Notes: generated by a model not told the origin, from the letters alone. 26,625 bases of DNA from Victivallales bacterium (GCA_018648945.1 JABGQJ010000015.1:1-26625), one strand, 5' to 3'. Positions 1 to 9,393 are shown, counted from the stretch's first letter. Program-made: numbers and translations.

Positions 1-572
1 CTCCGAAATGGGGCAACAACGACGACCGGGCGGATCGCCTGGCCGTCCGCGTGACCGACGTCGTGGGCCGCCGCATCAATCGCGAACCCAATGCCCGAGG
101 CGGCGTCTTCCAGGCCGCTCTCTACGGAATTCTCCCGACCGTCCAGAACTTCGGCAAGCCCACCGGTGCCCTCCCGAACGGGCGGCATGCGGGCACCCCC
201 CTGACCGTCAACACGGGTGCCTCGCTGGGCATGAACCGGCAGGGCGTGACGGGGCTGGTCCACTCGGTCACCAAGATTGATCTAGCCCAGTTCCCGAACG
301 GCACGGTGCTGGACATCATGCTGCATCCGAGCACGCTGAGCGGCGACCAGGGATGGCAGACGGTGGCCGCAGTGGTGCGCAGTCATTTTGCCCAGGGAGG
401 CCTGGCTATCCAGTTCAACATCTTCGATCCGGTCGTCCTGCGCGAAGCGAAGGAGTTCCCCGAACGCCATGCGGACCTGCAGGTGCGCGTCTGTGGCTGG
501 AACGTGCTCTTTGCCAACTTGCGCCCCGAGGAGCAGGATCTCTTCATCGCCAAGGCCGAGGCGGCTCAGTGA
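1..572 (+). CDS. Glycyl radical enzyme of the pyruvate formate-lyase family, C-terminal part (5' end outside window)
   Basis: The reading frame is open from base 3 and ends in TGA at 570-572, giving about 189 C-terminal residues. These enzymes do radical chemistry on small organic substrates in anaerobic cells, using a glycyl radical near the C-terminus. The radical-loop motif RVCGWN is visible, with the glycine codon at 495-497, 25 codons before the stop; this spacing is normal for the family. Other PFL-like segments are [10 protein letters not shown], a [10 protein letters not shown] loop and LSGDQG. Family members more often have RVSGY or RVAGY at the radical site, so RVCGW marks a divergent subgroup. 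The catalytic cysteine region lies outside the window, so the substrate cannot be named. The next gene is its activating enzyme, overlapping by four bases (GTGA), which makes an E/activase operon clear. Confidence 0.88.
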   Translation, partial: PKWGNNDDRADRLAVRVTDVVGRRINREPNARGGVFQAALYGILPTVQNFGKPTGALPNGRHAGTPLTVNTGASLGMNRQGVTGLVHSVTKIDLAQFPNGTVLDIMLHPSTLSGDQGWQTVAAVVRSHFAQGGLAIQFNIFDPVVLREAKEFPERHADLQVRVCGWNVLFANLRPEEQDLFIAKAEAAQ

Positions 573-1465
573 CGGGACGTGTGGTCGAGATCAAACGGTT
601 CGCTGTCCACGATGGCCCCGGCATTCGCACCACCCTCTTCCTGAAAGGGTGTCCCTTGGCCTGTCGCTGGTGCCATAATCCGGAGACGATCTCCCCCCGC
701 CCGGAGCTTGGCTATCTGGCGCGGAAGTGCGTCTCCTGTGGCGCCTGCGCAGCCGTCTGCCCAACTGGCGCGCACGCCCTGGTGGATGGCTCGCATGCCT
801 TTGACCGGAGCCGCTGCACTGCCTGCGGGGCGTGCGTGGATGCCTGCTTGCCGGGAGCGCTGGAACTGTACGGGAAGGAGACCAGCGTCGCGGAAGTGGT
901 GGCCACAGTGCTGGAAGATCGGACCTTCTACGAGCAGTCCGGGGGCGGCTGTACCCTCTCTGGCGGCGAGCCCCTCCTCCAATCCGACTTCTGCGCGGTG
1001 CTCTGCCAGGAACTGCGGCAAGCCGGCATCCACTGTGCCATCGATGCCTCCGGCGCTGTGCCCTGGGCCGCGTTCGAGACGGTACTGCCACACACGGATC
1101 TGTTCCTCTACGACCTCAAGCATCTGGATGACCAGCGGCACCGGGAATACACTGGTGCAGGCAACCAGCGAATTCTGGAGAATCTTCGGCGCTTGGCCGC
1201 ACAGGACGTGCCTCTGGAGGTCCGGGTGCCGCTGATTCCGGGAATCAACGATGCGCCTGCTCACCTCCAGGGCATCGGCGAATTCCTGCTCTCGCTTCCC
1301 TGCACGCCACCCGTTCGGCTCTTGCCCTACCACTCCCTAGCCCGCTCCAAGTACGAAGCCATCGACCGACCGGACACCATGCCGGATGTGCCATCGCCAG
1401 ATGCCGCCGCCCTGGCCCGCGCTACCCGAGTGCTGGCCGCCGCTGGACTCTCAGTGTTGGCCTGA
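569..1465 (+). CDS. Glycyl-radical enzyme activating protein (radical SAM, PflA-like with two ferredoxin clusters)
   Basis: This 298-residue radical SAM enzyme would abstract hydrogen from the glycine of the upstream enzyme. The radical SAM motif CPLACRWC (Cys28, Cys32, Cys35) has the C-x3-C-x2-C spacing and follows the family signature [14 protein letters not shown]. Two CxxCxxCxxxC ferredoxin-like motifs follow (Cys54/57/60/64 and Cys83/86/89/93). Such an insert is typical of activases for non-PFL glycyl radical enzymes such as glycerol dehydratase, 4-hydroxyphenylacetate decarboxylase or choline lyase; the short PFL activase of E. coli lacks it. [14 protein letters not shown] is the SAM-binding GGE segment. 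I chose GTG at 569 because it overlaps the upstream stop as GTGA and gives the usual N-terminus just before the DGPGIR motif; GTG at 581 is an alternative. A longer upstream extension of this frame lies inside the first gene and is not used. Confidence 0.93.
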   Translation: MTGRVVEIKRFAVHDGPGIRTTLFLKGCPLACRWCHNPETISPRPELGYLARKCVSCGACAAVCPTGAHALVDGSHAFDRSRCTACGACVDACLPGALELYGKETSVAEVVATVLEDRTFYEQSGGGCTLSGGEPLLQSDFCAVLCQELRQAGIHCAIDASGAVPWAAFETVLPHTDLFLYDLKHLDDQRHREYTGAGNQRILENLRRLAAQDVPLEVRVPLIPGINDAPAHLQGIGEFLLSLPCTPPVRLLPYHSLARSKYEAIDRPDTMPDVPSPDAAALARATRVLAAAGLSVLA

Positions 1466-1500
1466 CGCTTCCCTCAATCTGAAATCCCCAATGCTCCTCG

Positions 1501-2421
1501 TCAGTCCTCGCCGCGCAGGAGCTCTTCCACGAATTCCTGCCGGAGCGAGCCCTCGTAGACTGGCCGGGCGCCCGTTTCCATACACGTATCGGTGAACACA
1601 TTGCCGTCGTGGCGCTGGAACCAGATCCGCAAGGTCTCCTGCCCTCGCACTTGGACATTCACCGGTTCCTGCCCGTTCAGGTATTTCTCCGGCCATTCCA
1701 GCAGTACCGCCGAGACGATGGCGGCCGCCGTGGAGCCGGTGCCGCAGGCCAGTGTCTCGGCCTCCACGCCGAACTCGAAGGTGCGCACCTTGATGGTGCC
1801 GACACCCAACACTTGCGTGAAATTCACGTTCACGCCGCCCATCGCCTGGAAGCGTTCGTGGTGTCGGATGGAGTGCCCTTTCAGGCGCACGTCCACATCA
1901 TCCACATCGTCCACGAAGGCGATGGCATGGGGGACGCCAGTGTCGAGCAGATGCACCCGGCGCATCTCCCGCTTGATCTCGATATCCACGCACAGTTCCA
2001 GGTTGCGGGGGTTGGGCACGCAGACGGTGATGCGGTGCGGGCGCTCGGGATCGGGTCTTGCCTGGGCGGTCCCAGCGGCGGTCAGAACGTGGATTTCCGG
2101 GCCAGGCACAAGCCCCCGTTCCAGGCACCAGTAGGCGAAACACGCGGTGCCATTGCCGCAGAGCCGGGCCTCCGAGCCGTCGGGCTCCATGAAGCGGGCC
2201 ACAATATCCACCCCCTTGCCGTCGCCCTGTTCGCCTGCGAAGATGACGCCGTCCGCCCCCACCGCCAGGCCGCGTCGGCACAGCGAGCGGACAAATGCGG
2301 GAAGGTGCGGCGATTCCAGAAGCTCGGTGTAGATGCCGCTGGTGTTGTCGATGCAGATGAAGTCGTTGCCGCCGGCATTGAGCTTGGTGAATTGGACGGC
2401 TGTCGGGAGGGGGGGAGTCAT
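1501..2421 (-). CDS. dapF: Diaminopimelate epimerase
   Basis: A protein of 306 residues that interconverts LL- and meso-diaminopimelate in the lysine and peptidoglycan pathway, in the cytoplasm. The two catalytic cysteines are visible: Cys88 in DGSEARLCGNG and Cys226 in ACGTGS. The N-terminal GGNDF motif and the late G-A-R-P-V-Y-x-G segment are as in DapF. After the first catalytic Cys the usual R-C pair (CGNGxRC) reads A-C, a small deviation. The ATG at 2421 is chosen over a TTG 18 bases upstream because AGGAA lies about 8 bases before it and the protein then begins at the usual place. The protein is about 30 residues longer than E. coli DapF, partly from a charged C-terminal tail. It runs convergent with the activase gene, with only 35 bases between the stops, and lies 142 bases downstream of the epimerase gene. 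Confidence 0.95.
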   Translation of the reverse strand: MTPPLPTAVQFTKLNAGGNDFICIDNTSGIYTELLESPHLPAFVRSLCRRGLAVGADGVIFAGEQGDGKGVDIVARFMEPDGSEARLCGNGTACFAYWCLERGLVPGPEIHVLTAAGTAQARPDPERPHRITVCVPNPRNLELCVDIEIKREMRRVHLLDTGVPHAIAFVDDVDDVDVRLKGHSIRHHERFQAMGGVNVNFTQVLGVGTIKVRTFEFGVEAETLACGTGSTAAAIVSAVLLEWPEKYLNGQEPVNVQVRGQETLRIWFQRHDGNVFTDTCMETGARPVYEGSLRQEFVEELLRGED

Positions 2422-2563
2422 GCGTTCATTCCTGGCCAAGTCGCGATTGGCCCTGTAGACGTCTTCCGTGTCCGGGGATTCGGGGCGGACCCGCTCAGCC
2501 TCCTAACTTACGGAGCGTGCGCCTCGGATGCAACTCTCCATGGCGGGGACGACCAGTCCTTCC

Positions 2564-3769
2564 TCAGGCCCGCTGCCAGATTGGGCGTCCTGCCGCCAAT
2601 CGATGAGCGTTCAGGAAGTTGCGCCCAATGTGGAAGAGACTCTTGCGGGCGTAGCCCTTGCCGTCGTTGACGCGGTGTCCTCCCCGGTCCAGAACCCCGA
2701 ACCACTCGCCAAACTCGGGATCGGCGAAGTGGCGGAAGCAGTACTCGTGCAGCTGCTCATAGGATTCGCGGAAGCGGTGCTCGCCGGTGAGGACATAGGC
2801 GAGCAGGACGCCGTATAGCGCCTCGGTGTGCTGCCACCACATCTTGTCGGGGGCCATGTAGAGCCAGGTGTCGGCAATGGGGACGCCCTCGCTGTCGATG
2901 TTGTTGTAGATGCCGCCGAATTCCTTGTCCCAGCCGCAGGCCATCCCCCAGTCGATCAGCTCAACCCCGCGGGCTGTCAGTGCCTCGTCGCCTCGCCACT
3001 TGGCTTCGTGGATGATGAAGATCCCCGCCTCGATCATGTGCCCTGGCGTTACATTCCGCCCCCAGTGCGCCGGTGCGGGATCGCCATCCCAACGCACGTT
3101 CTCGAAGGTCAGACGACGTTGCCGGTTGGTGTGGACGTCGAGGATCAGCCGCAGGCACTCATCGGCCATGGCGCGCAGTTGGGGGCGGTCCCGGAATCGG
3201 CGCAGTTCGTCGATGACATTGAGCATGATGATGGGATGCCCAAGCGCCCTCAAGGGTATGGTCTCGCCAAGGGGCTGGTGCGCCTTCCCAGGCAGTTGCA
3301 TGAGATCCCAGATGCGTTGTAGCCGCCGCCATGCCGTTTCGGCCAAGGCCTCGTCCCCTGTGGCGCGGGCGTACTCGCTGAAGCCTTGGATATGGAACAG
3401 GTCACTGAAGACGTCGCGCGGACCTTCCAGAGGCCGTCCATCGCGGGTAAGCGAGTAGTAGGCCCTGCCGCTGGGATCGAGCACGTGCGTTTGCGCAAAC
3501 TCCAGGCCGTTGCCGGCTAGCTCCAGCCAACTGGTGCGCGGTTCCAGCTCATTGTACAGATGGCTGAAGGCCCAGATCATTCGCCCGTTTCCCCACAGGC
3601 AGATCTTGTCCCACTCGAACACGCTGCCATCGCGGTCCCGGTTGGTCACGAAGCCCCCGTACTCCGGATCGAGGGCGTTCGTCTCCCAGAAGGGAACGAT
3701 GTCGTCCAGGAGTTGCGACCGGTAGAACGCGGCAAGTTCCTGGAGACGGACGGGATCTGGTGCGGACAT
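2564..3769 (-). CDS. N-acylglucosamine 2-epimerase (AGE / renin-binding-protein family)
   Basis: A protein of 401 residues, the normal length for the (alpha/alpha)6-barrel AGE family, which interconverts N-acetylglucosamine and N-acetylmannosamine or epimerises related sugars. His244 in RNVTPGHMIEAG and His380 in SLFHIGRNF fall almost exactly where the two catalytic histidines lie in the renin-binding protein (known family positions about 248 and 382). WDKICLWGNGRMIW and the aromatic MWWQHTEALYG segment are also typical. The start is ATG with CGGGGAG about 8 bases upstream. It starts 21 bases after the alpha-2-macroglobulin stop, so the two are probably co-transcribed. The family also includes cellobiose and mannose epimerases; the exact sugar is not proven, although nagA/nagB elsewhere in the window make an amino sugar plausible. 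No signal peptide is seen, so it should be cytoplasmic. Confidence 0.9.
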   Translation of the reverse strand: MSAPDPVRLQELAAFYRSQLLDDIVPFWETNALDPEYGGFVTNRDRDGSVFEWDKICLWGNGRMIWAFSHLYNELEPRTSWLELAGNGLEFAQTHVLDPSGRAYYSLTRDGRPLEGPRDVFSDLFHIQGFSEYARATGDEALAETAWRRLQRIWDLMQLPGKAHQPLGETIPLRALGHPIIMLNVIDELRRFRDRPQLRAMADECLRLILDVHTNRQRRLTFENVRWDGDPAPAHWGRNVTPGHMIEAGIFIIHEAKWRGDEALTARGVELIDWGMACGWDKEFGGIYNNIDSEGVPIADTWLYMAPDKMWWQHTEALYGVLLAYVLTGEHRFRESYEQLHEYCFRHFADPEFGEWFGVLDRGGHRVNDGKGYARKSLFHIGRNFLNAHRLAAGRPIWQRA

Positions 3770-3790
3770 GCTGCGACTCCCCGGGAGGAT

Positions 3791-6700
3791 CTACTTGGCA
3801 CCGATCGCGGCCTGCAACGGCTCGACCCAGTGCTTGGTCTGCGAGTTGTAGTATAGGTAGGCGCACGACGCCCGGCCACGGTATGCGCCGGGGATATCTG
3901 CCCGCAGATGCAGCGTGAACCGTTTCTCGGCCTTGGGCGCGAGGGAGCGGAAATAGACGATGACCTCGCGGGGCGTGGTCTCGTAGAAGTCGATCAGGCC
4001 CTTCTCGCGCAGTTCCTTGAGCTGCCAGATCTGGGCGGCCAGCCCGGCGGGGATGCCGATGCGGGCCAGGCTCATGGCTTGCCCCTTGTCGGTGGTGTTG
4101 CGCAGGGAGACGGCCAAGGGCACGCTCTCGCCCACTGCGCACTCGGGGCTCCCCAGCTTGGTGGTCAGCCGCAGTGCACAGTCGTCGTTGCTGGCCGGAC
4201 GGGTGGTGTGGTAGCGGAGATCCAGATTGAACGGCAGAGCCATGGCGCTGTCGAGCTGGAGGTCGATGTCGTTCTTGCCCGCAGCCAGGAATTTCTCCAG
4301 ACCCTCAACCAGGATCACGCCCTGTTCGCCCTTGTTGAAGTGCCGCCGTGCCACCACGTTGCCGTTCACCCGAACGATGATGTCGCCGTCTGCCGTGGTC
4401 GTGCGCGAGGCCCGGGTATAGGCCACCACTGCCTTCAGAGCCAGGACGGTGGACTGGGTGCAGCCGAAGCCGCCGCCGGAGCGCTGCTTGAGCAACCACT
4501 GGACACTCTCGTTCAGCTTGGCCGCCGGCCGTCCGGCGCGCAGCAGCGCGAGGATCGCCAGGGACGTGGTCTCCACGTCCAGTTGGCGACCGCTCGAACC
4601 GGTGATGGACTGCTCGGCCCCGGGGAACGAACCGTCCTTGCGGCGCTGGGCTTCAAGCAATGCGGCCAGCTCCAGGCCGTCGCCGGACTTTGGGTCTTGC
4701 TTCAGCCGGGCCAGAACGGCCAGGGCCTGCACGTAGGGGTCCTTGGCGGTGTAGGCGTTCTTGGTCACGGCCGCGATCTCGGCATCGATGCCCTTGACCT
4801 CGGCTTCGGCCAGCGCCCAGACAATGTAGGCGTTGGTCACGCCCTTGGGAGCGCGTCCGAAGGAGTCCAGAGCCCGGGAATTGCGTTCGAAACCGCCCTT
4901 GCCGTCCCGTCGGGCCAGAATCCAGGCGGCGGTACGTTGGATCATCTCCTGGTCCACGCCATCGTAGACCTTGGCCATGTCGAGGAATTCCATGAGTCCG
5001 TAGGCGGTTAGCGCTTCGTGTCCGGGATCGCCGCCGAACCACTCATAGCCTTGCTTCTTGCACTCGTAGCCCGCGAGTTTGCGGTAGCCCTTCTTGATCA
5101 GGTCCAGCGCCCGTTTCCGGACTTCGGGTGCCTCGATTTCGGCTTGCTCCAGGTAGTTCAGGACCATGATGTTGGGATAGGTACTGGAAGAGGCCTGCTC
5201 AAAGCAGCCGCAGGGCTCGCGGAGGATGGACTGCAGGCCGTCCAGCATGGTGGCCAGGGGGGCGGGGTAGAATTTGAGGGTGCCGGACAGCGATCCGGGA
5301 GCCACCTCAGGCAGCGTGACAGCAATGGATCGGGCCTTGTCCAGCGTGTCACTGGTGTCCTGCGCAAAGGGGAAGCCAGCAGGCTCGATCAGCAGCTCCC
5401 GCTTCATGCGGTCTTCGAGGTTGGCGGCGCCAGCCCGGAGAGCCACGGTCACCTTGCCGGGCTTCTCGGCGGCCAGCGGGAAGTAGATCGTCCGTGCGGC
5501 GTTGGCACCAACGGTCAGCTTCGCGAGCGGATTGGCCTTGAGCAGGGCGCGGAGCCCCTCGGATGACTCGCACACCCCGCTGGCAATCACGTCCCGGTCG
5601 GTCTCGTTCGTCAACCGGATGGGCAGGTCCACGCGGTCGCCTACGGTCAAGACGACCGGCAGTTTGGGTTCGATGTGGAGGGGGGTGCGGGAATCCACCA
5701 CCGCCTCGCCACGCCCCGGCAGACCGGCCTTGGCTGTGCCTTCGGCGATGGCTCGGAAGGAGGTCACTGCGTCGCTCAACCAGAACTCCACGGTGGCTTC
5801 GCCCTTGGCGTCGGTGACGATGCGGGGGGCCCAGAGGATGGTCTCGCGGAAATCTGTGCGCACATCCGTCTTGGTCGTGTTGTAGCGCACCACCGGGAAC
5901 TTACGCACAATGCCCCAACCGCCTCCCATGCCGCCACCCATGCCGCCCATTTGTTCCTCCTTTGCCTCCATGTCGGCCCCCATCCAGTCGCGTCTTCTCA
6001 CCTTTGGTTTCGGCTTCTCGACGGGTGCCGGTGGCATCCGAGCTGGCATTGCCGCGTTCGCCTTGGGCTCACGGACGACCTGCGCCAGTTGGGGCTTCGC
6101 CATGGCAAAGAAGAGCACCTTCCCGACCTTGGGAGGCCGTGCGCGTGGCGGGGCGATGGCTTTGACCTCGTCCGCCGCTTCCGCCTCCCCCATCATCCCC
6201 CCCATTTCGCCGCCTATGCCACCGCCCATCTTTCCCATGAGGGGCATCAGGATCTGGTCGGTCACGCGGACGTCCTGCCATTCGTCGGGAGTTCCGAGAC
6301 GCTTCCATTCGAAGCGCCGCCAGCCGCGCGTGCCCATCAGCAGCTCCAGAGCGAGGGGGCTCTTCTCTTCCTCGGGATCCAGGTAGAAGTTCGGCTCGAC
6401 AATCTCGCCGGGAAGATCCTTCTCCAGGTAGAGATGGGCGAGGATCTCGGCGGTCTTGTCGTCGGCAAAGGTCAGCACCCGGTCGTCCACCACTGCCAAG
6501 GCCAGTTCGGCGGGGGCCGGAACGCCACTGGCGAGGGCCGTCCTTACTTTCAGCGTGACCTTCTCGCGCGGCATGTAGTGGTCCTTGTCCGCCGTGATCT
6601 GGACCTGCAGGTCGTGCCCGCGTCCCCGGTAGACCAGGCGTTCGCACAGTGGGATACCGTCTGCGTCGAGGACGGTGACTCGGATCACGCCTTGGCCCGC

Positions 6701-7888
6701 TTCGGGACGCAGAACGACGGAGTTCCCGCCGGGCTTCAGATCCACGGACTGGATTGCACAGACTCGGTTTCGCCGGGCGGCGACCACGGTCACTCCCTTC
6801 ATTGCCGTAGTTGCGTACAGTTTCAGATGGCACACGGTGCCGCCGCCTTCGAGATCGTCCGCCACGGCCATGACCACCCCGTTCGGCTTGGCGACCGGCA
6901 GGGGGTAGTGCCGGGCGATGCCAGTGGGACGGGTGATCCGCAGTTCGTAGGTCTGTCCCTTCGCTGGAGTGAAGGTGAAGCGCCCCATGCCATGGTGGTA
7001 GCTTCCGGCTTGGGCGACCTCCGTGCCAGCTCCATTCATCACCACCCCTCGCAACTCGGCGGGCTTGCCGTTCGGTCTGAGTGCTTGGAAGTAGACTCGG
7101 CTCGGGAGACCGACCACCAGGTCGCCGCCTTCGGGAAAGAAGTCCACGTTCAGCTTCGCCAACAGGATCGGGATGGTGCGAGAAATGGACTCGGTGAGAC
7201 CGCCTTCCTGCACTTTCAGCGTCAGCAATGCGTCTTCCGACTCGATCTTCTCCGGCAGGTCGAAGGCCACCAGCAACTCGCCTTTGGCGTCGGTTTCGAG
7301 GGCGAGTTCTCGTACGGCCTTCCCGTCCACTAGCACGGTGGCGGCAATGGCATGCGTGGCCAATGGCTCGCCCGTGCCTCGGCGGAATTCGCCCTCCGCT
7401 TCGACCCGGTCGCCGGGCCCATACGCCTTGCCGAGAACCAGCAGTTTCTTCTGGATCAGCGGCGGTTGGTAGGCGTTCACGACCACCGGACGCTCCTCGG
7501 TGGGTCCCCCAAGGCATTCGACCTTGAGCGTATATTCCCCCCCGGCCACACCGTCTGGAATGCGCACGTCGCTCTCTGCTGCACCAGCCTTTGCCCGCAC
7601 CGTCTTCTTCACGACCACCGACCCCCGAGGGTCGAGCAGGCTGCAGGTGAATCTCGTCGCCTTGCCATACGCAGCCAGCGTGGCCGTATCAAAGAGCGTG
7701 GCCTTGAGCCAGAGCGTTTCCCCCGGCTGCACCATCGGTTTGCTGAGCTGGATGTACACGCGGCCGGTGGGGTGGCTGTCGAACCATGCCGCCAGCTGCT
7801 CGCCCGATGCCTTCTCCGCACCATCTGCCGTCAGCAAACCACCAGCCAGGACGAGAGCGACGAGAATGCGTTGCAGGGGCGACTTCAT
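3791..7888 (-). CDS. Alpha-2-macroglobulin family protein with thioester motif, exported
   Basis: A protein of 1365 residues with a signal peptide (about residues 1-24) and no lipobox Cys, so likely periplasmic or membrane-tethered by that segment. Bacterial A2Ms are thought to trap attacking proteases. Domains in order: an MG2-like domain (about 40-140, YIQLSKPMVQPGE), further MG domains, an LLMGTRGWRRFEW segment (about 515-530), a low-complexity Gly/Met-rich bait-like stretch (about 546-665), the central A2M domain (about 674-720, FRETILWAP), and the alpha/alpha thioester domain with GCFEQ (Cys895, Gln898). Cys-x-Glu-Gln keeps both thioester-forming residues. The C-terminal part resembles the receptor-binding/MG10 region. 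It is shorter than E. coli YfhM (about 1650). The usual partner gene, penicillin-binding protein 1C, is not beside it. The ATG has GAGGAG about 8 bases upstream. Confidence 0.92.
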   Translation of the reverse strand: MKSPLQRILVALVLAGGLLTADGAEKASGEQLAAWFDSHPTGRVYIQLSKPMVQPGETLWLKATLFDTATLAAYGKATRFTCSLLDPRGSVVVKKTVRAKAGAAESDVRIPDGVAGGEYTLKVECLGGPTEERPVVVNAYQPPLIQKKLLVLGKAYGPGDRVEAEGEFRRGTGEPLATHAIAATVLVDGKAVRELALETDAKGELLVAFDLPEKIESEDALLTLKVQEGGLTESISRTIPILLAKLNVDFFPEGGDLVVGLPSRVYFQALRPNGKPAELRGVVMNGAGTEVAQAGSYHHGMGRFTFTPAKGQTYELRITRPTGIARHYPLPVAKPNGVVMAVADDLEGGGTVCHLKLYATTAMKGVTVVAARRNRVCAIQSVDLKPGGNSVVLRPEAGQGVIRVTVLDADGIPLCERLVYRGRGHDLQVQITADKDHYMPREKVTLKVRTALASGVPAPAELALAVVDDRVLTFADDKTAEILAHLYLEKDLPGEIVEPNFYLDPEEEKSPLALELLMGTRGWRRFEWKRLGTPDEWQDVRVTDQILMPLMGKMGGGIGGEMGGMMGEAEAADEVKAIAPPRARPPKVGKVLFFAMAKPQLAQVVREPKANAAMPARMPPAPVEKPKPKVRRRDWMGADMEAKEEQMGGMGGGMGGGWGIVRKFPVVRYNTTKTDVRTDFRETILWAPRIVTDAKGEATVEFWLSDAVTSFRAIAEGTAKAGLPGRGEAVVDSRTPLHIEPKLPVVLTVGDRVDLPIRLTNETDRDVIASGVCESSEGLRALLKANPLAKLTVGANAARTIYFPLAAEKPGKVTVALRAGAANLEDRMKRELLIEPAGFPFAQDTSDTLDKARSIAVTLPEVAPGSLSGTLKFYPAPLATMLDGLQSILREPCGCFEQASSSTYPNIMVLNYLEQAEIEAPEVRKRALDLIKKGYRKLAGYECKKQGYEWFGGDPGHEALTAYGLMEFLDMAKVYDGVDQEMIQRTAAWILARRDGKGGFERNSRALDSFGRAPKGVTNAYIVWALAEAEVKGIDAEIAAVTKNAYTAKDPYVQALAVLARLKQDPKSGDGLELAALLEAQRRKDGSFPGAEQSITGSSGRQLDVETTSLAILALLRAGRPAAKLNESVQWLLKQRSGGGFGCTQSTVLALKAVVAYTRASRTTTADGDIIVRVNGNVVARRHFNKGEQGVILVEGLEKFLAAGKNDIDLQLDSAMALPFNLDLRYHTTRPASNDDCALRLTTKLGSPECAVGESVPLAVSLRNTTDKGQAMSLARIGIPAGLAAQIWQLKELREKGLIDFYETTPREVIVYFRSLAPKAEKRFTLHLRADIPGAYRGRASCAYLYYNSQTKHWVEPLQAAIGAK

Positions 7889-8062
7889 GATGGGGACTCC
7901 TCGTTTCGGTGGGGTGAGTGCCTCTTCTATTCAACGCGCTGGATCTCTATTCCTTAGCGTATCTTGGCCCTTTTTCCATCTGTCTTTCCCTATCGCATGC
8001 AACGGTGGACATTCGCAGACCCTCCAATACAGTGCAGCAGGTTCACCCAAGGAGAATGCCCG
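7889..8062. promoter_or_regulatory. Divergent intergenic region between the A2M and PQQ-propeller genes
   Basis: This 174-base gap must hold the promoters for the A2M gene (leftward) and the PQQ-like gene (rightward), since the two are divergent. I see ribosome sites at both edges (GAGGAG for A2M, AAGGAG for the propeller gene) and an AT-richer centre around 7935-7995. I could not find a convincing -35/-10 pair in either direction, so no promoter coordinates are offered. Confidence 0.4.
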
Positions 8063-9361
8063 ATGGTTCGTGCCTTTCTGTTTGTCTCGCTCTTCTGTCT
8101 GTCCCTGGGACTGATCGCCAGTGATGTGGACGATCCTGAATGGTGCAACCAGTTTCGGGGACCGCAACGCAATGGCGTGTATCGGTCCACTGGACTCTTG
8201 GCACGCTGGCCCGAGAGCGGTCCGCCGCTCCTCTGGCAGCGCCAGGGCATGGGAGCCGGGTATTCCTCGCCGGTGATTACGCCGGACGGCATCTTCGTGA
8301 CGGGGGATGACAAGGGGGAACTGATCATCACTGCGCTGTCCAGCGACGGTACCCCGCGCTGGCGCAAGCCGAACGGCAAGGCCTGGGCCAAATCCTACCC
8401 GGGGGCACGGGCCACCTGTACCTATCATCGCGGTCGCCTATACCACATGAACGGGCACGGACGGCTGGCCTGCCTCGATGCCAAGACAGGCGATGAGATC
8501 TGGGCCGTCCCGCTGCTGGCGCGATTCCATGCCCCCAATGTTCAGTGGGGAATTAGCGAGTGCGTGCTGGTCGTTGGTGAGCGTGTGTTCGCCATGACCG
8601 GTGGTCCCGAAGCCCTGATGGTTTGCCTCGACGCCAAGACCGGCAAGCTACTCTGGCAGTCGCCACCCCTGCGATTCCAGCGCACCCAGAAATTCGGCGG
8701 GAAGCCCGTCGATCCCCCGGTGGCGGACACGGACAAGGCGGGGTATGCCTCACCCGTCCTGCTCACCGTCGGCGACCGGCAACTGCTGGCCACCGCATCG
8801 TCCCGGCATCTCTTGCTGGTCGACGCCAAGACCGGCGCCTTGGTCTGGACCAAGGAGCTACGGGTTCGGCACGAAGTGATCGGGGCCATCCCCATCGTGC
8901 GTGGCAACGAGGTGTTCTTTTCGGCGCCGGACTGCGGGGGCTTCCTCTACCGGGTAGCCATCGTGGACGGGAGGATCCAGGTCGCCAAGCGCTGGGAGAT
9001 CCCCCATGACAACTGCCATGGGGCCATGGTGTTGGCCGGGAACCGGCTGATCGGCTCCGGCTACCGGAAGAACCGGGATTGGGCGCAGGTGGATTGGGCA
9101 ACGGGCCGCGTGCTGGCCTCCCTGAAGGGCTTCCCCAAGGGCTCCGCAGTCTGGGCCGATGACCGTGTGTATGCCCAGAGTGAACGGGGTATGCTTCTCC
9201 TGCTGGAGGCCACAGCAGACGCGCTGGAGACGCGCGGACAGCTGCGCCTGACCGACGGTAAGAAGGCCAATGTCTGGGCCCATCCGGTCATCCACGACCG
9301 GCGGCTGTATCTACGCGTCAACAACAGCCTGCGCTGCTACAATCTCCGCAGCGTGGAGTGA
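8063..9361 (+). CDS. Exported PQQ-like beta-propeller repeat protein
   Basis: A protein of 432 residues beginning with a signal peptide (about 1-20, hydrophobic core FLFVSLFCLSLGLI). The body has repeated propeller blades with the signature LDAKTGxxxW: CLDAKTGDEIW, CLDAKTGKLLW and LVDAKTGALVW. The opening WCNQFRGPQRNGVY is the W-x-x-FRGP-x-RNG start common to PQQ-like (pyrrolo-quinoline quinone repeat) proteins of planctomycetes and relatives. In that group such proteins usually lack proven dehydrogenase activity and may be structural or binding propellers. I saw no clear quinoprotein dehydrogenase active-site set, so no reaction is assigned. The start is ATG 8063, with AAGGAG at 8049-8054; an upstream in-frame ATG at 7964 would put a polar tail before the signal peptide and is rejected. 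The next gene starts 50 bases after the stop. Confidence 0.85.
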   Translation: MVRAFLFVSLFCLSLGLIASDVDDPEWCNQFRGPQRNGVYRSTGLLARWPESGPPLLWQRQGMGAGYSSPVITPDGIFVTGDDKGELIITALSSDGTPRWRKPNGKAWAKSYPGARATCTYHRGRLYHMNGHGRLACLDAKTGDEIWAVPLLARFHAPNVQWGISECVLVVGERVFAMTGGPEALMVCLDAKTGKLLWQSPPLRFQRTQKFGGKPVDPPVADTDKAGYASPVLLTVGDRQLLATASSRHLLLVDAKTGALVWTKELRVRHEVIGAIPIVRGNEVFFSAPDCGGFLYRVAIVDGRIQVAKRWEIPHDNCHGAMVLAGNRLIGSGYRKNRDWAQVDWATGRVLASLKGFPKGSAVWADDRVYAQSERGMLLLLEATADALETRGQLRLTDGKKANVWAHPVIHDRRLYLRVNNSLRCYNLRSVE

Positions 9362-9393
9362 ATGCCCAGGGGCAAGGCGGTTTGCCCCAATCT

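Noticed and set aside
1466..1500. Terminator between the activase gene and dapF
   Set aside because: The 35-base gap holds no stem-loop or T-run. The 15-base gap at 24529-24543 likewise shows none.
2422..2563. AGGAGG on the minus strand near 2499-2504 as a ribosome site for an extra small gene or a longer dapF
   Set aside because: No ATG, GTG or TTG lies at a usable distance, and the dapF frame has a stop just upstream. No terminator stronger than a 5-base stem was seen either.
5675..7333. Open frame of 552 codons on the plus strand inside the A2M gene
   Set aside because: The minus strand encodes a coherent alpha-2-macroglobulin with thioester motif. The plus translation is His/Gly-rich with no family features.
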